Positions 12,192 through 22,354 of a DNA stretch of 64,000 bases are shown here, in pieces; position 1 is the first letter of the stretch, and each line of letters starts with the position of its first letter. A program made the position numbers and the translations under genes. The stretch spans positions 2,179,181 through 2,243,180 of the forward strand of contig CP013099.1 in NCBI GenBank assembly GCA_001447805.1. Direction: 5' to 3'. The notes beneath the pieces are model-generated. The model worked only from the letters and a program-made list of their open reading frames with translations. It made no database searches and had not been told where the DNA came from. This stretch comes from Candidatus Tenderia electrophaga. Lineage in GTDB: Bacteria; Pseudomonadota; Gammaproteobacteria; Tenderiales; Tenderiaceae.

Positions 12192-12248
12192 ACCCCATCA
12201 GCGACATCACCTATGATGGGGTTTGCCGGTGTCGCGAAGCAGCAAACC
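12192..12248 (+). promoter_or_regulatory. Two overlapping, mutually exclusive stem-loops upstream of trxB
   Basis: A perfect 9-bp stem (12192-12200 with 12214-12222, ACCCCATCA/TGATGGGGT) overlaps by three bases a perfect 7-bp stem (12220-12226 with 12242-12248, GGTTTGC/GCAAACC). The two cannot form fully at once. They lie between ftsK and trxB, upstream of a possible -10 element. The layout is seen directly; a role as an attenuator or protein-binding site is only inferred. Confidence 0.35.
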
Positions 12249-12259
12249 ACAAGATATAG

Positions 12260-13276
<1,017 letters not shown>

Positions 13277-13290
13277 TCAAGGGGAATAAT

Positions 13291-13650
13291 ATGGCAATCA
13301 ATTCGTTTTATTCCAAAGGGAACAATTCCAATTCGGTGGTAGACTCTATGATTATCGGCAGGAATGATCAACGCGGCTTTTTACGGATGGATGTCAACGC
13401 GACCCTGACATTCAAGTTCTGCGGCGCCGATGACGTCTACGAAGGTGCGTCCCAAGACCTCAGCGCGACCGGCTTGCGTTTCGTTAGCCCGCAGAAGGTC
13501 AGTGTGGGCGATATGCTTGACGTGTGTATGAAGCCTGGTATCGATATCACCCCACCCCTGGAAACCACCCTGGCCGTGGTGCGCGTGACTCAAACCAACG
13601 ACGGTCAGTACGAAGTCGCCGGCGTGTTGCAGCAAAACGATCCCGCCTAA
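13291..13650 (+). CDS. PilZ domain protein
   Basis: A 119-residue stand-alone PilZ protein, probably a cytoplasmic receptor for cyclic di-GMP. The family signature is recognisable as RNDQRGFLRM followed about 30 residues later by DLSATGLRF (the D/N-x-S-x-x-G element). The arginine motif is less regular than the usual RxxxR, so binding is likely but not certain. ATG at 13291 has AAGGGGAAT upstream. It follows trxB by 14 bases and may be co-transcribed; a terminator follows at 13660. The partner pathway cannot be told from the sequence. Confidence 0.85.
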   Translation: MAINSFYSKGNNSNSVVDSMIIGRNDQRGFLRMDVNATLTFKFCGADDVYEGASQDLSATGLRFVSPQKVSVGDMLDVCMKPGIDITPPLETTLAVVRVTQTNDGQYEVAGVLQQNDPA

Positions 13651-13659
13651 ACCAACAGC

Positions 13660-13688
13660 CCCGCCGGGGATATTGCCGGCGGGTTTTG
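13660..13688 (+). terminator. Intrinsic terminator after the PilZ gene
   Basis: An 8-bp GC stem CCCGCCGG (13660-13667) with CCGGCGGG (13676-13683), an 8-base loop and then TTTT. It would end the trxB-PilZ transcript. Confidence 0.75.
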
Positions 13689-13816
13689 ACCTTGCCCATC
13701 ACCGCCGCGTCGCGATTGAATCCGCGCCCACGCGGCATCGCCAAGCCGTGGCGACGTTGACTATAATATGATCCTGTACCGCATAAATCGTCTTATAGCA
13801 GAGCTCAGGGGGGGAT

Positions 13817-14557
13817 GTGACCGGCCCGTTTTGGATTAGCGATGATGATTCGAATCAAGCCTTTCCTCCGGTCGAACTGGCGCTGGATGAACCTAACGGT
13901 CTATTGGCCGTGGGCGGCGACCTCTCCCCGGCGCGCCTGGTCGGCGCCTATCGCCACGGCATTTTCCCCTGGTTCAACGCAGACCAGCCAATTTTGTGGT
14001 GGTGTCCCGATCCGCGCGCAGTGTTGTTTCCGGAACACCTGCATATCAGCCGCAGCCTGGCCAAGCTCATCAAGAAAAAGCCCTTCCACATCACCGTAGA
14101 CCGGGATTTTGAAGCCGTGTTGCGCGGCTGCGCCGCGCCCCGGCCCTACGAGACGGGCACCTGGATTACACCCGACATGCACCAGGCCTATCTCAAACTG
14201 CATCACATGGGCTTTGCCCACTCGGTGGAGGCTTGGCAGGAAGGACGGCTGGTGGGCGGGCTGTACGGCGTGGCGATCGGAAGGGTGTTTTTCGGGGAAT
14301 CCATGTTCAGTCGTGTCAACAATGCCTCTAAGGTCGCCTTTACCTATCTCGTGGACCAATTAAAGGCCTGGCGCTATACCCTGATCGACTGCCAGGTAAG
14401 TTCAGCCCATCTCCACACCCTGGGCGCCGTGGACATCAAGCGCGATATCTTCATCGGTCTGTTGCGGCGCCACATTGATGCGACGGTGTACCCGAGCGCG
14501 TGGCAGACCGGCACCATCTCAACACCCACAAATCGAAATACAACGGCAACGGTATGA
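13817..14557 (+). CDS. aat: Leucyl/phenylalanyl-tRNA-protein transferase
   Basis: Adds Leu or Phe from aminoacyl-tRNA to proteins with N-terminal Lys or Arg, creating an N-degron for ClpS/ClpAP. The 246-residue product has the family marks [38 protein letters not shown] and [15 protein letters not shown]. The start is GTG at 13817 with a run of seven G residues just ahead; the ATG two bases upstream is out of frame and meets TGA at once. It ends 7 bases before bpt, so the two transferase genes form one unit. Confidence 0.96.
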   Translation: MTGPFWISDDDSNQAFPPVELALDEPNGLLAVGGDLSPARLVGAYRHGIFPWFNADQPILWWCPDPRAVLFPEHLHISRSLAKLIKKKPFHITVDRDFEAVLRGCAAPRPYETGTWITPDMHQAYLKLHHMGFAHSVEAWQEGRLVGGLYGVAIGRVFFGESMFSRVNNASKVAFTYLVDQLKAWRYTLIDCQVSSAHLHTLGAVDIKRDIFIGLLRRHIDATVYPSAWQTGTISTPTNRNTTATV

Positions 14558-14564
14558 GTTGGAC

Positions 14565-15290
14565 ATGAACCGGCAGAACACTAATTCCATCCGCTGCCAT
14601 GTCACCGCCCCCTTCGAGTGCAGCTATCTGCCGGGCCGTCAGGCCAGCAACCTGGTGGTCGATCCGGGGCTGCCGCTTAACGATCATCTACTCGGCGCCT
14701 TGCTCAACAGCGGCTTTCGCCGCAGCGGCGCGCATGTCTACCGGCCTCAATGCAACGGCTGCCAGGAGTGCGTCTCCGTCAGGGTGCCGGTCAAACGTTT
14801 CCGGCCGGACCGCAGTCAGCGACGCAACTGGCGACGCAACCGCGATCTGTGCCACACACCCTGCGCCGCCGAGTTTCAGGACGAACAGTTCCAACTCTAC
14901 CGTCGTTATCTCGCCAGCCGTCATCACGACAGCGAGATGAGCAATCCGATTCCCGCCGACTATGTCGGCTTTCTCACCAGTCCCGGCGTGAGGACGGTGT
15001 TCCATGAATTTCGGCTGGAGCAACAACTGCTGGCGGTGGCCGTGGCCGACCATACACCCAACGGGCTGTCGGCGGTCTACAGCTTTTTCGACCCCGACCA
15101 TCCCCATCGCGGACTAGGCACCTATGCCGTGCTTTGGCTCATCCAGCACGCCCGTCATGTGGGCCTGCCTTGGGTCTATCTGGGCTACTGGGTAAAGGAA
15201 TGCCGGAAAATGAGTTACAAGACTCGATTCATGCCCTGCGAGGGCTATATTGATAACGAGTGGCGCCCCGTGGACGCCACCGGCGACTGA
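14565..15290 (+). CDS. bpt: Aspartate/glutamate leucyltransferase Bpt
   Basis: Transfers Leu from Leu-tRNA to N-terminal Asp or Glu of target proteins (the bacterial relative of eukaryotic ATE1), marking them for ClpS-ClpAP. The frame is open from 14475, but the ATG at 14565 just after aat is the likely start and gives 241 residues. Conserved elements include [18 protein letters not shown] with the Cys cluster, [26 protein letters not shown] and [23 protein letters not shown]. coli lacks this gene. Together with aat, clpA and clpS it gives this organism an extended N-degron pathway in one locus. Confidence 0.95.
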   Translation: MNRQNTNSIRCHVTAPFECSYLPGRQASNLVVDPGLPLNDHLLGALLNSGFRRSGAHVYRPQCNGCQECVSVRVPVKRFRPDRSQRRNWRRNRDLCHTPCAAEFQDEQFQLYRRYLASRHHDSEMSNPIPADYVGFLTSPGVRTVFHEFRLEQQLLAVAVADHTPNGLSAVYSFFDPDHPHRGLGTYAVLWLIQHARHVGLPWVYLGYWVKECRKMSYKTRFMPCEGYIDNEWRPVDATGD

Positions 15291-15369
15291 AATCTATCCC
15301 TTTGCGCAGGGAAGGGAAATAAGGCAAAATACGCGGCTGTTAAAATATTCGTGGAGCACGTACACCGGC

Positions 15370-15588
15370 ATGGCTAAAGAAGAAGCGATAGAAATGGAAG
15401 GGACTGTGGTCGAAACACTGCCCAACACCATGTTTCGTGTTGAGCTGGAAAACGGCCACGTCGTCACCGCCCATATCTCAGGAAAAATGCGCAAAAACTA
15501 CATTCGCATCCTGACTGGCGACAAGGTCACGGTTCAGCTGACCCCCTATGATCTGGCCAAGGGCCGCATCGTCTACCGCGCCCGCTAA
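15370..15588 (+). CDS. infA: Translation initiation factor IF-1
   Basis: A 72-residue S1/OB-fold protein that binds the ribosomal A site during initiation. The frame is open upstream, but ATG at 15370 gives the standard opening [13 protein letters not shown] and the exact family length. The rest, such as [15 protein letters not shown] and [15 protein letters not shown], is nearly identical to E. coli IF-1. Its stop overlaps the convergent clpA stop by four bases, so no terminator can lie between them. Confidence 0.98.
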   Translation: MAKEEAIEMEGTVVETLPNTMFRVELENGHVVTAHISGKMRKNYIRILTGDKVTVQLTPYDLAKGRIVYRAR

Positions 15589-17852
15589 ACCGATGCAGGA
15601 CTCTTTTCCTCTTCTATCTCGAAACTCAATTCCCCCTGATTCAGACCGACCCGTACATGACCGCCGCCGGCAAGCTTGCCAAACAGTAGCTCTTCAGCCA
15701 GCGGCCGCTTGATACTCTCTTTGATCACCCGCGTCATAGGGCGCGCGCCCATGGTCGGATCGAAGCCATGCTCAGCCAGCCATTCGCGCGCCTCGTTATC
15801 GACTTCAATGGTGACACCCTTCTCTTCCAATTGGGCTTCGAGTTCGATGATAAACTTGTCCACCACATGGCCCATGGTCTTTCGATCCAAGGCCTGGAAT
15901 TCGACGATGGCGTCCAAGCGGTTGCGAAACTCCGGCGTAAAGGCGCGCTTGATGGCCTCCATGCTGTCACCGACATGGGACTGACCGGTGAAGCCAATCG
16001 CCGGACGGCTCATTTGTTCCGCCCCGGCATTGGTGGTCATCACCAGGATGACATTGCGGAAATCCGCCTCACGACCGTTGTTGTCGGTCAGGGTACCGTG
16101 ATCCATCACCTGCAACAGCAGATTGAAGACATCGGGATGAGCCTTTTCAATCTCATCCAGCAACAACACCGCGTGGGGATTCTTGTTGATGGCATCGGTG
16201 AGCAGACCGCCCTGGTCATAGCCCACATAGCCGGGAGGTGCGCCGATCAGGCGCGATACGGCATGGCGCTCCATGTACTCCGACATGTCGAAGCGAATCA
16301 GCTCGATGCCCATGATCTTGGCCAGCTGGCGCGTCACCTCGGTCTTGCCGACCCCGGTGGGCCCGGCGAATAGGAAGGAACCGATGGGTTTTTCTTCGTG
16401 ACCCAGGCCGGAACGGGCCAACTTGATCGCCGTCGACAGGGACTCAATGGCGGGATCCTGTCCGAAAACCACCATTTTCAGATCCCGCTCCAAGGTGCGT
16501 AGTTTTTCCCGATCGGAACTGCCCACCCGCATCTCGGGAATGCGCGCGATCTTGGAGACGATTTGTTCCACGTCTTTGACGCCGATGGTCTTCTTACGCT
16601 TGGACTGGGGCATCATACGCTGCCGCGCGCCCGCCTCGTCGATCACGTCGATGGCCTTATCGGGTAGATGGCGATCATTGATATAGCGGTCCGCCAATTC
16701 CACCGCCGCCTTGATGGCCTGGCGCGTGTACTTGACGCCATGGTGCTCTTCGAAACGCGACTTGAGTCCCATCAGGATCTGGGTCGCTTCCACCACCGTC
16801 GGCTCGGGCACATCGATCTTCTGGAACCGACGCGCCAGGGCACGATCCTTTTCAAAAATGCCACGATACTCCTGGTAAGTGGTGGACCCGATGCACTTCA
16901 ATTCACCTGAGGCCAAGGCCGGCTTGATCAGATTGGAGGCATCCATCACCCCGCCCGAGGCCGCGCCGGCGCCGATAATGGTGTGAATTTCATCGACGAA
17001 CAAAACGTTGTGGGGATTCTTGCGCAGCTGCGCCAGAACCGCCTTGAGGCGCTTCTCGAAGTCGCCACGGTACTTGGTGCCGGCAAGCAGGGCGCCCATG
17101 TCCAAGGCGTACACCGTGCTGTCCGCCAATACCTCGGGGACTTCGCCGTCAACGATACGCTTGGCCAGACCTTCGGCCAACGCAGTTTTTCCCACCCCGG
17201 CCTCACCGACGAACAAGGGATTATTCTTGCGCCGGCGACACAGCACCTGAACAGTACGTTCGATTTCGTGGTCACGGCCGATCAGCGGATCGATCTTACC
17301 TTGCTTGGCGCGCTCGTTAAGGTTGGTCGCGAAATTTTCCAGCGGTGATTTGCCCGGCGCTTCAGCTTCCGCCTCTTCGCCGTCGGACTGGCCGTAGCCT
17401 TCGCTGTCTTCATCGCCCGACACCTTGGAAATGCCGTGGGAAATATAATTCACCACATCCAGGCGCGAAACATTTTGGGCATTGAGCAGATAGACCGCCT
17501 GCGAATCCGGCTCTCCGAAGATGGCGACCAGCACGTTGGCGCCGGTGACCTCTTCCTTGCCGGCACTCTGCACGTGAAACACGGCGCGCTGTAATACGCG
17601 CTGAAATCCCAGCGTCGGCTGAGTTTCGCGACCGTCATCGGCGGACAGCACCGGCGTGGTCTCATCCAGAAAGGCGGCCAACTCTTTCTTAAGATTGGTC
17701 AGATCAGCACCACAGGCGTGCAACACGCTGGCCGCCGCCGAATTATCCAGCAGGGCAAGCAGGAGATGTTCCACCGTCATGAATTCGTGATGCTTATCGC
17801 TCGCCTCACGAAATGCAGTGTTGAGTGTATATTCCAATTCCTTGTTTAACAT
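15585..17852 (-). CDS. clpA: ATP-dependent Clp protease ATP-binding subunit ClpA
   Basis: Hexameric AAA+ unfoldase that feeds substrates, including ClpS-delivered N-degrons, into ClpP. The 755-residue product has the N-domain that docks ClpS (residues 1-145), an acidic linker (about 145-165), AAA module 1 with [15 protein letters not shown] and module 2 with [16 protein letters not shown]. The ClpP-binding IGF-type loop is visible as AIGFTG near the C-terminal third. No middle domain is present, so it is ClpA rather than ClpB or ClpC. ATG at 17852 has GGAGG upstream. It lies 42 bases after clpS. Confidence 0.97.
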   Translation of the reverse strand: MLNKELEYTLNTAFREASDKHHEFMTVEHLLLALLDNSAAASVLHACGADLTNLKKELAAFLDETTPVLSADDGRETQPTLGFQRVLQRAVFHVQSAGKEEVTGANVLVAIFGEPDSQAVYLLNAQNVSRLDVVNYISHGISKVSGDEDSEGYGQSDGEEAEAEAPGKSPLENFATNLNERAKQGKIDPLIGRDHEIERTVQVLCRRRKNNPLFVGEAGVGKTALAEGLAKRIVDGEVPEVLADSTVYALDMGALLAGTKYRGDFEKRLKAVLAQLRKNPHNVLFVDEIHTIIGAGAASGGVMDASNLIKPALASGELKCIGSTTYQEYRGIFEKDRALARRFQKIDVPEPTVVEATQILMGLKSRFEEHHGVKYTRQAIKAAVELADRYINDRHLPDKAIDVIDEAGARQRMMPQSKRKKTIGVKDVEQIVSKIARIPEMRVGSSDREKLRTLERDLKMVVFGQDPAIESLSTAIKLARSGLGHEEKPIGSFLFAGPTGVGKTEVTRQLAKIMGIELIRFDMSEYMERHAVSRLIGAPPGYVGYDQGGLLTDAINKNPHAVLLLDEIEKAHPDVFNLLLQVMDHGTLTDNNGREADFRNVILVMTTNAGAEQMSRPAIGFTGQSHVGDSMEAIKRAFTPEFRNRLDAIVEFQALDRKTMGHVVDKFIIELEAQLEEKGVTIEVDNEAREWLAEHGFDPTMGARPMTRVIKESIKRPLAEELLFGKLAGGGHVRVGLNQGELSFEIEEEKSPASV

Positions 17853-17894
17853 GACGACACCTCCGGCACTGTCACAATCAAATAGCCCGCCTTG

Positions 17895-18215
17895 CTAGGC
17901 TTCCTCCATGGTGCACTTCAGTGGGTGCTGGTTCTCTCGGGCAAATTCATTTACCTGATTCACCTTGGTTTCCGCGACATCACGCGAGAACACACCACAA
18001 ATGCCGGCACCGCGCGTGTGCACTTCAAGCATCACTTGAGTCGCCTTTTCACGCCCCATACTAAAAAAGCTCTCCAGTATAAGAACGACAAATTCCATAG
18101 GTGTGTAATCGTCGTTCAGCAAAATTACCTTATACAAAGGGGGGCGTTTCAGCTTGGGCCGTGCTTCTTGGACCGTCAGGTCCTCGTCACTGTGTAAGGA
18201 GATCTTGTCACTCAT
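17895..18215 (-). CDS. clpS: ClpS adaptor
   Basis: Recognises N-degron residues (Leu, Phe, Trp, Tyr) and delivers such proteins to ClpA. The frame opens earlier, but ATG at 18215 gives [13 protein letters not shown], close to family length (106 residues). The folded core shows [17 protein letters not shown], the binding-pocket residues (N-D-D and M), [14 protein letters not shown] and the C-terminal [13 protein letters not shown]. It precedes clpA on the same strand, which is the E. coli arrangement. Confidence 0.97.
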   Translation of the reverse strand: MSDKISLHSDEDLTVQEARPKLKRPPLYKVILLNDDYTPMEFVVLILESFFSMGREKATQVMLEVHTRGAGICGVFSRDVAETKVNQVNEFARENQHPLKCTMEEA

Positions 18216-18607
18216 AGTAGCCGTAACTATACCAATTGAAGCCGTTATGAGTGCCATCCTAGCACAAAATCACGCACATGATTCCAGTTCTAAAAACCTA
18301 CCCAACACATTAAGAAATCGTGCTTTTTCAAAAGAGCTACTTGAGTCCTATGGCGCCTCCGCGAGCGGTCTCAAGGATTGCCGGACACCCCTTCCTGCAT
18401 ACCTATTAGATCGGACAAATCAATCAGAGCTTTAGTTGCACGGGCCATATTTTGCAGCTTCAAACCATAGCATTTTCAATCCCTTGACTTATCGACTTTT
18501 TTGTTCAACATTAATAATTGTGGTGGGGGGGAAGCAGTTATACATCCTCTACAGCGGTGCCGATGTTGGGCGGCATGTTTTTTGTTTTAACCGCGAGGAA
18601 AGTCAGT
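18216..18607. other. 392-base region between clpS and cspD
   Basis: No gene is visible. The stretch is clearly more AT-rich than its surroundings and must hold divergent promoters for clpS (minus) and cspD (plus). A TTGACT at 18484-18489 could be a -35 element for cspD, but no good -10 lies 16-18 bases away (TAATAAT at 18512 is 22 bases on). A GGGGGG run sits at 18527-18532. A long 5' leader would be in keeping with cold-shock genes. Confidence 0.5.
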
Positions 18608-18841
18608 ATGGCAAAAGGTACAGTTAAGTGGTTTAGTAATGCGAAAGGTTATGGTTTTATCGCCCCCGATGAAGGTGGTGATGACATCTTTGCTCACTTC
18701 TCTTCAATCGACATGGATGGTTACAAGTCACTGAAGCAGGGCCAAAAGGTCCAGTACGAGGTGACTCAGGGGCCCAAAGGTTTCCTGGCCTCATCCGTCA
18801 CACTGGAAGGTGAACCGGAAAAGGAAGAAACCGGCAGTTGA
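18608..18841 (+). CDS. cspD: Cold-shock domain protein, CspD-like
   Basis: A 77-residue single-stranded nucleic-acid binding protein of the CspA family. ATG at 18608 is set by GAGGA upstream and the invariant opening MAKGTVKWFSNAKGYGFI. The two RNA-binding motifs are KGYGFI and DDIFAHF. A short acidic tail (EPEKEETGS) follows the domain. The position next to clpS, divergent from it, matches E. coli cspD, a replication inhibitor of stationary phase; by sequence alone CspA-type functions are equally possible. Confidence 0.9.
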   Translation: MAKGTVKWFSNAKGYGFIAPDEGGDDIFAHFSSIDMDGYKSLKQGQKVQYEVTQGPKGFLASSVTLEGEPEKEETGS

Positions 18842-18861
18842 CGACTTGAAACAATCTATAG

Positions 18862-18903
18862 AAAAAACCGGCCTCAATAATAATAATCATGGCCGGTTTT
18901 TTT
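18862..18903. terminator. Bidirectional terminator between cspD and icd
   Basis: A-run and stem AAAAAACCGGCC (18862-18873) pairs with GGCCGGTTTTTTT (18891-18903) across a 17-base loop of ATA repeats. It has T-runs in both directions and serves the convergent cspD and icd genes. Confidence 0.85.
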
Positions 18904-18926
18904 ATTTGCGTTGGTTTTGCTGAATT

Positions 18927-20183
18927 TTACATCTTGGCAATCATGGCGTCGCCGAAGGCCGAGCAGCTCACCTCGGTGGGATTGTCCATCAGCCGGGCCA
19001 GGTCGTAAGTCACGGTTTTCGAGGCGATGGTGGCGCCCAGTGATTTGATCACCAAATCCGCCGCTTCGGTCCAACCCAGATGACGCAGCAACATCTCACT
19101 CGACAGAATCAAGGAGCCAGGATTGACCTTATCCTGTCCGGCGTATTTGGGCGCGGTGCCGTGAGTCGCTTCAAACATGGCGACTGTATCTGACAAGTTG
19201 GCCCCCGGCGCAATACCGATACCGCCCACCTGGGCCGCCAAGGCGTCGGAAATGTAGTCACCGTTAAGGTTCATGGTGGCGATCACGCTGTACTCGTCAG
19301 GGCGCAACAGGATCTGCTGCAGGAAGGCGTCGGCGATCACGTCCTTGACCACGATCTCCTTGCCGGTATTGGGATTCCTGAAACTGCACCAGGGACCCCC
19401 GTCGATTTCCACAGCGCCGTATTCTTCTTTGGCGAGCTCATAGCCCCAGCTCTTAAAGGCACCTTCGGTGAACTTCATGATATTGCCCTTGTGCACCAGG
19501 GTGAGAGAATCGCGGTCATTATCAATGGTGTATTGCAGCGCCTTACGCACCAAGCGTTTGGTGCCCTCACTGGAGACCGGCTTGATACCAATGCCCGAGG
19601 TGTCGGGAAAGCGGATCTTGGTTACGCCCATCTCACCGCGCAAAAAGTTGATCACGCGGGTCACTTCGGGGGTGCCGGCCTCCCACTCCACACCGGCGTA
19701 GATGTCTTCCGAGTTTTCGCGGAAGATGACCATATTGGTCTTTTCCGGCTCTTTCAGAGGACTGGGTGTGCCGTCGAAATAACGCACCGGCCGCAGACAG
19801 ACATACAGGTCCAGCGCCTGGCGCAGCGCCACATTCAAGGAGCGCATACCGCCGCCGACAGGGGTGGTAAGCGGACCCTTGATGGAGACGACAAACTCCT
19901 TGACTGCCTCCAGGGTCTCCTGCGGCAGCCAGGTATCCTTGTCATAGACACGGGTCGACTTCTCGCCGGCATAGACCTCCATCCAGGCGATCTTCTTCTC
20001 GCCGCCGTAAGCTTTTTCCACCGCGGCATCGACAACCTTCTGCATCACCGGGGTAATGTCCACACCGATGCCGTCGCCTTCAATGAACGGAATGATGGGA
20101 TAATTAGGGACAGTTAAGGCGCCGTGCATGTCGGCCGTGATTTTTTCACCCTCCGCCGGGACCACAATCTTGTCGTATGCCAT
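18927..20183 (-). CDS. icd: Isocitrate dehydrogenase, NADP-dependent
   Basis: TCA-cycle enzyme converting isocitrate to 2-oxoglutarate with NADP. The 418-residue product matches the E. coli homodimeric type. It shows [17 protein letters not shown] with the serine that AceK phosphorylates in E. coli, the [18 protein letters not shown] segment, [14 protein letters not shown] and the substrate/metal site [22 protein letters not shown] at 20183 gives [15 protein letters not shown]. It is divergent from rluE, as in E. coli. Confidence 0.97.
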   Translation of the reverse strand: MAYDKIVVPAEGEKITADMHGALTVPNYPIIPFIEGDGIGVDITPVMQKVVDAAVEKAYGGEKKIAWMEVYAGEKSTRVYDKDTWLPQETLEAVKEFVVSIKGPLTTPVGGGMRSLNVALRQALDLYVCLRPVRYFDGTPSPLKEPEKTNMVIFRENSEDIYAGVEWEAGTPEVTRVINFLRGEMGVTKIRFPDTSGIGIKPVSSEGTKRLVRKALQYTIDNDRDSLTLVHKGNIMKFTEGAFKSWGYELAKEEYGAVEIDGGPWCSFRNPNTGKEIVVKDVIADAFLQQILLRPDEYSVIATMNLNGDYISDALAAQVGGIGIAPGANLSDTVAMFEATHGTAPKYAGQDKVNPGSLILSSEMLLRHLGWTEAADLVIKSLGATIASKTVTYDLARLMDNPTEVSCSAFGDAMIAKM

Positions 20184-20258
20184 CTGATCTTCCTATATTT
20201 TAAGAATATTGGCGCGTATTCTACCATTGCCGCTGAGTTCACGCTAAATCACCCTGAC

Positions 20259-20903
20259 ATGGCCAACATCATTCTGTTCAACAAACCTTACGATGTGCTG
20301 TCGCAATTCACCGATGCCGACGGCCGCACCACCCTGGCCGCCTATATCGATCTGCCCGGCGTCTATCCGGCCGGCCGCCTCGACCGTGACAGCGAGGGCC
20401 TACTGATTCTCACCGATGACGGTGCCATGCAGCAGCGCATCGCCCATCCACGCCACAAAATGCCCAAGACCTATTGGGCCCAAGTGGAAGGCCTTCCGGA
20501 CCCAGCCGCCTTGGCGCAACTGCGCCACGGCGTAGAATTGAAAGACGGCCTGACCCGGCCCGCCGAGGCACGCCTGATCGAACCGTCCGCCGTTTGGCCG
20601 CGCACTCCACCCATTCGTTACCGCGCCCACATCCCCGACAGCTGGATCGAGCTCACCCTCCACGAAGGCCGTAACCGCCAGGTGCGACGCATGACCGCCG
20701 CCGTCGGCCACCCTACCCTGCGGCTGATCCGCGTCGGCGTTGGCCCCTGGACCCTAGACGCCCTCGAACCGGGACAATGGCGCGCACTGGAATGTCCGCC
20801 GGAATTGTTGCAAGCTGGCACCAGGCCCAAGCAAAAACGAGTCAGCAGACATGGTCTGGAAACCGCGCGTCACCGTCGCCGCCGTCATCGAAAACCAGGG
20901 TAA
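20259..20903 (+). CDS. rluE: 23S rRNA pseudouridine synthase RluE
   Basis: Forms pseudouridine at 2457 of 23S rRNA in E. coli. The open frame extends upstream but ATG at 20259 gives [14 protein letters not shown] with no S4 domain, as expected for RluE. Catalytic motif [17 protein letters not shown] (active Asp in RLD) and the C-terminal [26 protein letters not shown] are present. The 214-residue product ends in a highly basic tail ([20 protein letters not shown]) that is encoded within a 53-base overlap with nudJ. Confidence 0.94.
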   Translation: MANIILFNKPYDVLSQFTDADGRTTLAAYIDLPGVYPAGRLDRDSEGLLILTDDGAMQQRIAHPRHKMPKTYWAQVEGLPDPAALAQLRHGVELKDGLTRPAEARLIEPSAVWPRTPPIRYRAHIPDSWIELTLHEGRNRQVRRMTAAVGHPTLRLIRVGVGPWTLDALEPGQWRALECPPELLQAGTRPKQKRVSRHGLETARHRRRRHRKPG

Positions 20904-21309
20904 GTTTCTGTTGGTGGAGGAAGACAGCGGCCACCAAGCGCACACCGTCTTCAATCAACCCGCCGGCCACCTGGAGCCAGGGGAAAGCCTGATCAACGCC
21001 GTGATCCGTGAGACCCTGGAAGAGACCGGTTACGACTTTACGCCCACCGCCCTGGTGGGACTGTATCGCTGGATCGAACCGGCATCGGGCGAGACCTTTC
21101 TGCGGGTCTGCTTCAGCGGCGAGGTGGGTCAGTACTATCCCGGCCACCCGCTCGACGCCGGCATCGTCGGTCCGCGCTGGCTCAGCGTGGCGGAGATATC
21201 GGAATTGACGCCCAGCCTGCGCAGCCCACTGGTGCCGCGTTGCATCGAGGACTACTGTGCCGGGCGGCGCTTTCCGCTCACCCTATTGAGCGACATGCAG
21301 GCCGAATAA
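20851..21309 (+). CDS. nudJ: Nudix phosphatase NudJ
   Basis: A 152-residue Nudix hydrolase; E. coli NudJ removes phosphate from thiamine pyrophosphate precursors and nucleoside triphosphates. The Nudix box G-x5-E-x7-REUxEExGU spans residues 39-61 (GHLEPGES...RETLEETGY). The opening [14 protein letters not shown] and the [12 protein letters not shown] stretch are typical of NudJ. It starts inside rluE and overlaps it by 53 bases, so expression is probably coupled. In E. coli mnmA follows directly; here it lies about 9 kb further on. Confidence 0.94.
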   Translation: MVWKPRVTVAAVIENQGKFLLVEEDSGHQAHTVFNQPAGHLEPGESLINAVIRETLEETGYDFTPTALVGLYRWIEPASGETFLRVCFSGEVGQYYPGHPLDAGIVGPRWLSVAEISELTPSLRSPLVPRCIEDYCAGRRFPLTLLSDMQAE

Positions 21310-21311
21310 AA

Positions 21312-22022
21312 ATGATCAGCAATCCCGCCCAGCAACTACGTCTGATAGAAAGCTTCACATTTCTACACCAAGCACGTCCCGAGTTTCACCGCGAATTCTT
21401 CAACGCCGCCACCTTGGTGCACGTCCCCGAAGGCCATACCATCGCCGAAGAAGGCTGTGAATGTTCGCAACTGGCCCTGCTTCTAAACGGGAAGGTGCGA
21501 GTCTATAAACTGGCGGCCAAGGGGCGCGAGATCACCCTGTACCGCATCGAACACGGCGACAGCTGCATACTCACCGCCTCCTGCGTCATGAGCGCCACCC
21601 CCTTCCCCGCCATTGCCCAGGCCGAAACCAAACTGGACGCCGTCATCATCCCGGCCGCGTTTGTGCGCGACTGGATGACCCGGTCTCCGCCGTGGAGCGG
21701 CTTCGTCTTTGGCCTCATCGCGCGGCGCCTGGCCGATGTCATCACCGTGCTGGAGAGTGTTACCTTCCTGCGCATGGATGTGCGCATCGCCGCCTATCTG
21801 ATCGACAAGGCCGACGCTGGCAGCAGCCTGACCATCACCCATCACGAAATCGCTGCCGATCTAGGCAGCTCGCGCGAAGTGGTCAGTCGCGCCCTCAAGG
21901 CCTTCGACAAACAGGGGTGGATCGCGATGGGCCGTGGTGTAATTACCCTTCTCGCCCCGGCACAACTCCACGCCCTGGCCGAGGCGGAAGCGCCTCAGGA
22001 AATATCAGTAAAAGGTGATTAA
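21312..22022 (+). CDS. Crp/Fnr family transcriptional regulator
   Basis: A 236-residue regulator with an N-terminal cyclic-nucleotide-binding-like beta roll (residues about 25-130, VHVPEGHTIAEEGCECSQLALLLNGKVRVYKL) and a C-terminal helix-turn-helix (HHEIAADLGSSREVVSRALKAFDKQGWI, about 180-215). The four-cysteine iron-sulfur cluster of Fnr is absent, and the cAMP-pocket residues of Crp are not evident, so the signal is unknown. ATG at 21312 directly follows the nudJ stop. The small membrane protein downstream is a frequent neighbour of such regulators and may be its target. Confidence 0.92.
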   Translation: MISNPAQQLRLIESFTFLHQARPEFHREFFNAATLVHVPEGHTIAEEGCECSQLALLLNGKVRVYKLAAKGREITLYRIEHGDSCILTASCVMSATPFPAIAQAETKLDAVIIPAAFVRDWMTRSPPWSGFVFGLIARRLADVITVLESVTFLRMDVRIAAYLIDKADAGSSLTITHHEIAADLGSSREVVSRALKAFDKQGWIAMGRGVITLLAPAQLHALAEAEAPQEISVKGD

Positions 22023-22094
22023 GTCACATACACCGGACCGGACACTCCCTAAAGTGAATGCGTGGTTAATCAACGCAACGCGGGAGGTATGATC

Positions 22095-22283
22095 ATGAAA
22101 CACAATGTCGGGACGACCGATCGAGCCGTGCGCGCCATTGTCGGCGTCGCCATCATCGGCGCGGGGGTGTATTTCCAAAGCTGGTGGGGCGCTGTCGGCG
22201 CCGTGCTGTTAGTCACCGCCCTGGCGGGTTGGTGTCCGCCCTACGCTCTGCTGGGCATCAACACCTGCAAGGCCAAGGCCTAA
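22095..22283 (+). CDS. Small membrane protein, DUF2892/YgaP-like
   Basis: A 62-residue protein of the DUF2892 group. The start at 22095 is preferred to the ATG at 22089 because GGGAGG (22082-22087) then sits 7 bases away. Two membrane helices are visible (about residues 10-27 and 30-48), followed by WCPPYALLGINTC. The two cysteines flank a short hairpin, typical of the family. The function is not known. It is preceded by the Crp/Fnr regulator and is probably controlled by it. Confidence 0.88.
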   Translation: MKHNVGTTDRAVRAIVGVAIIGAGVYFQSWWGAVGAVLLVTALAGWCPPYALLGINTCKAKA

Positions 22284-22354
22284 ACGCGATACCGGGCTAT
22301 CCTGGAATCCGGGCCGGATTCCAGGACCACACCAGACACCCTCATCTATGCAGA

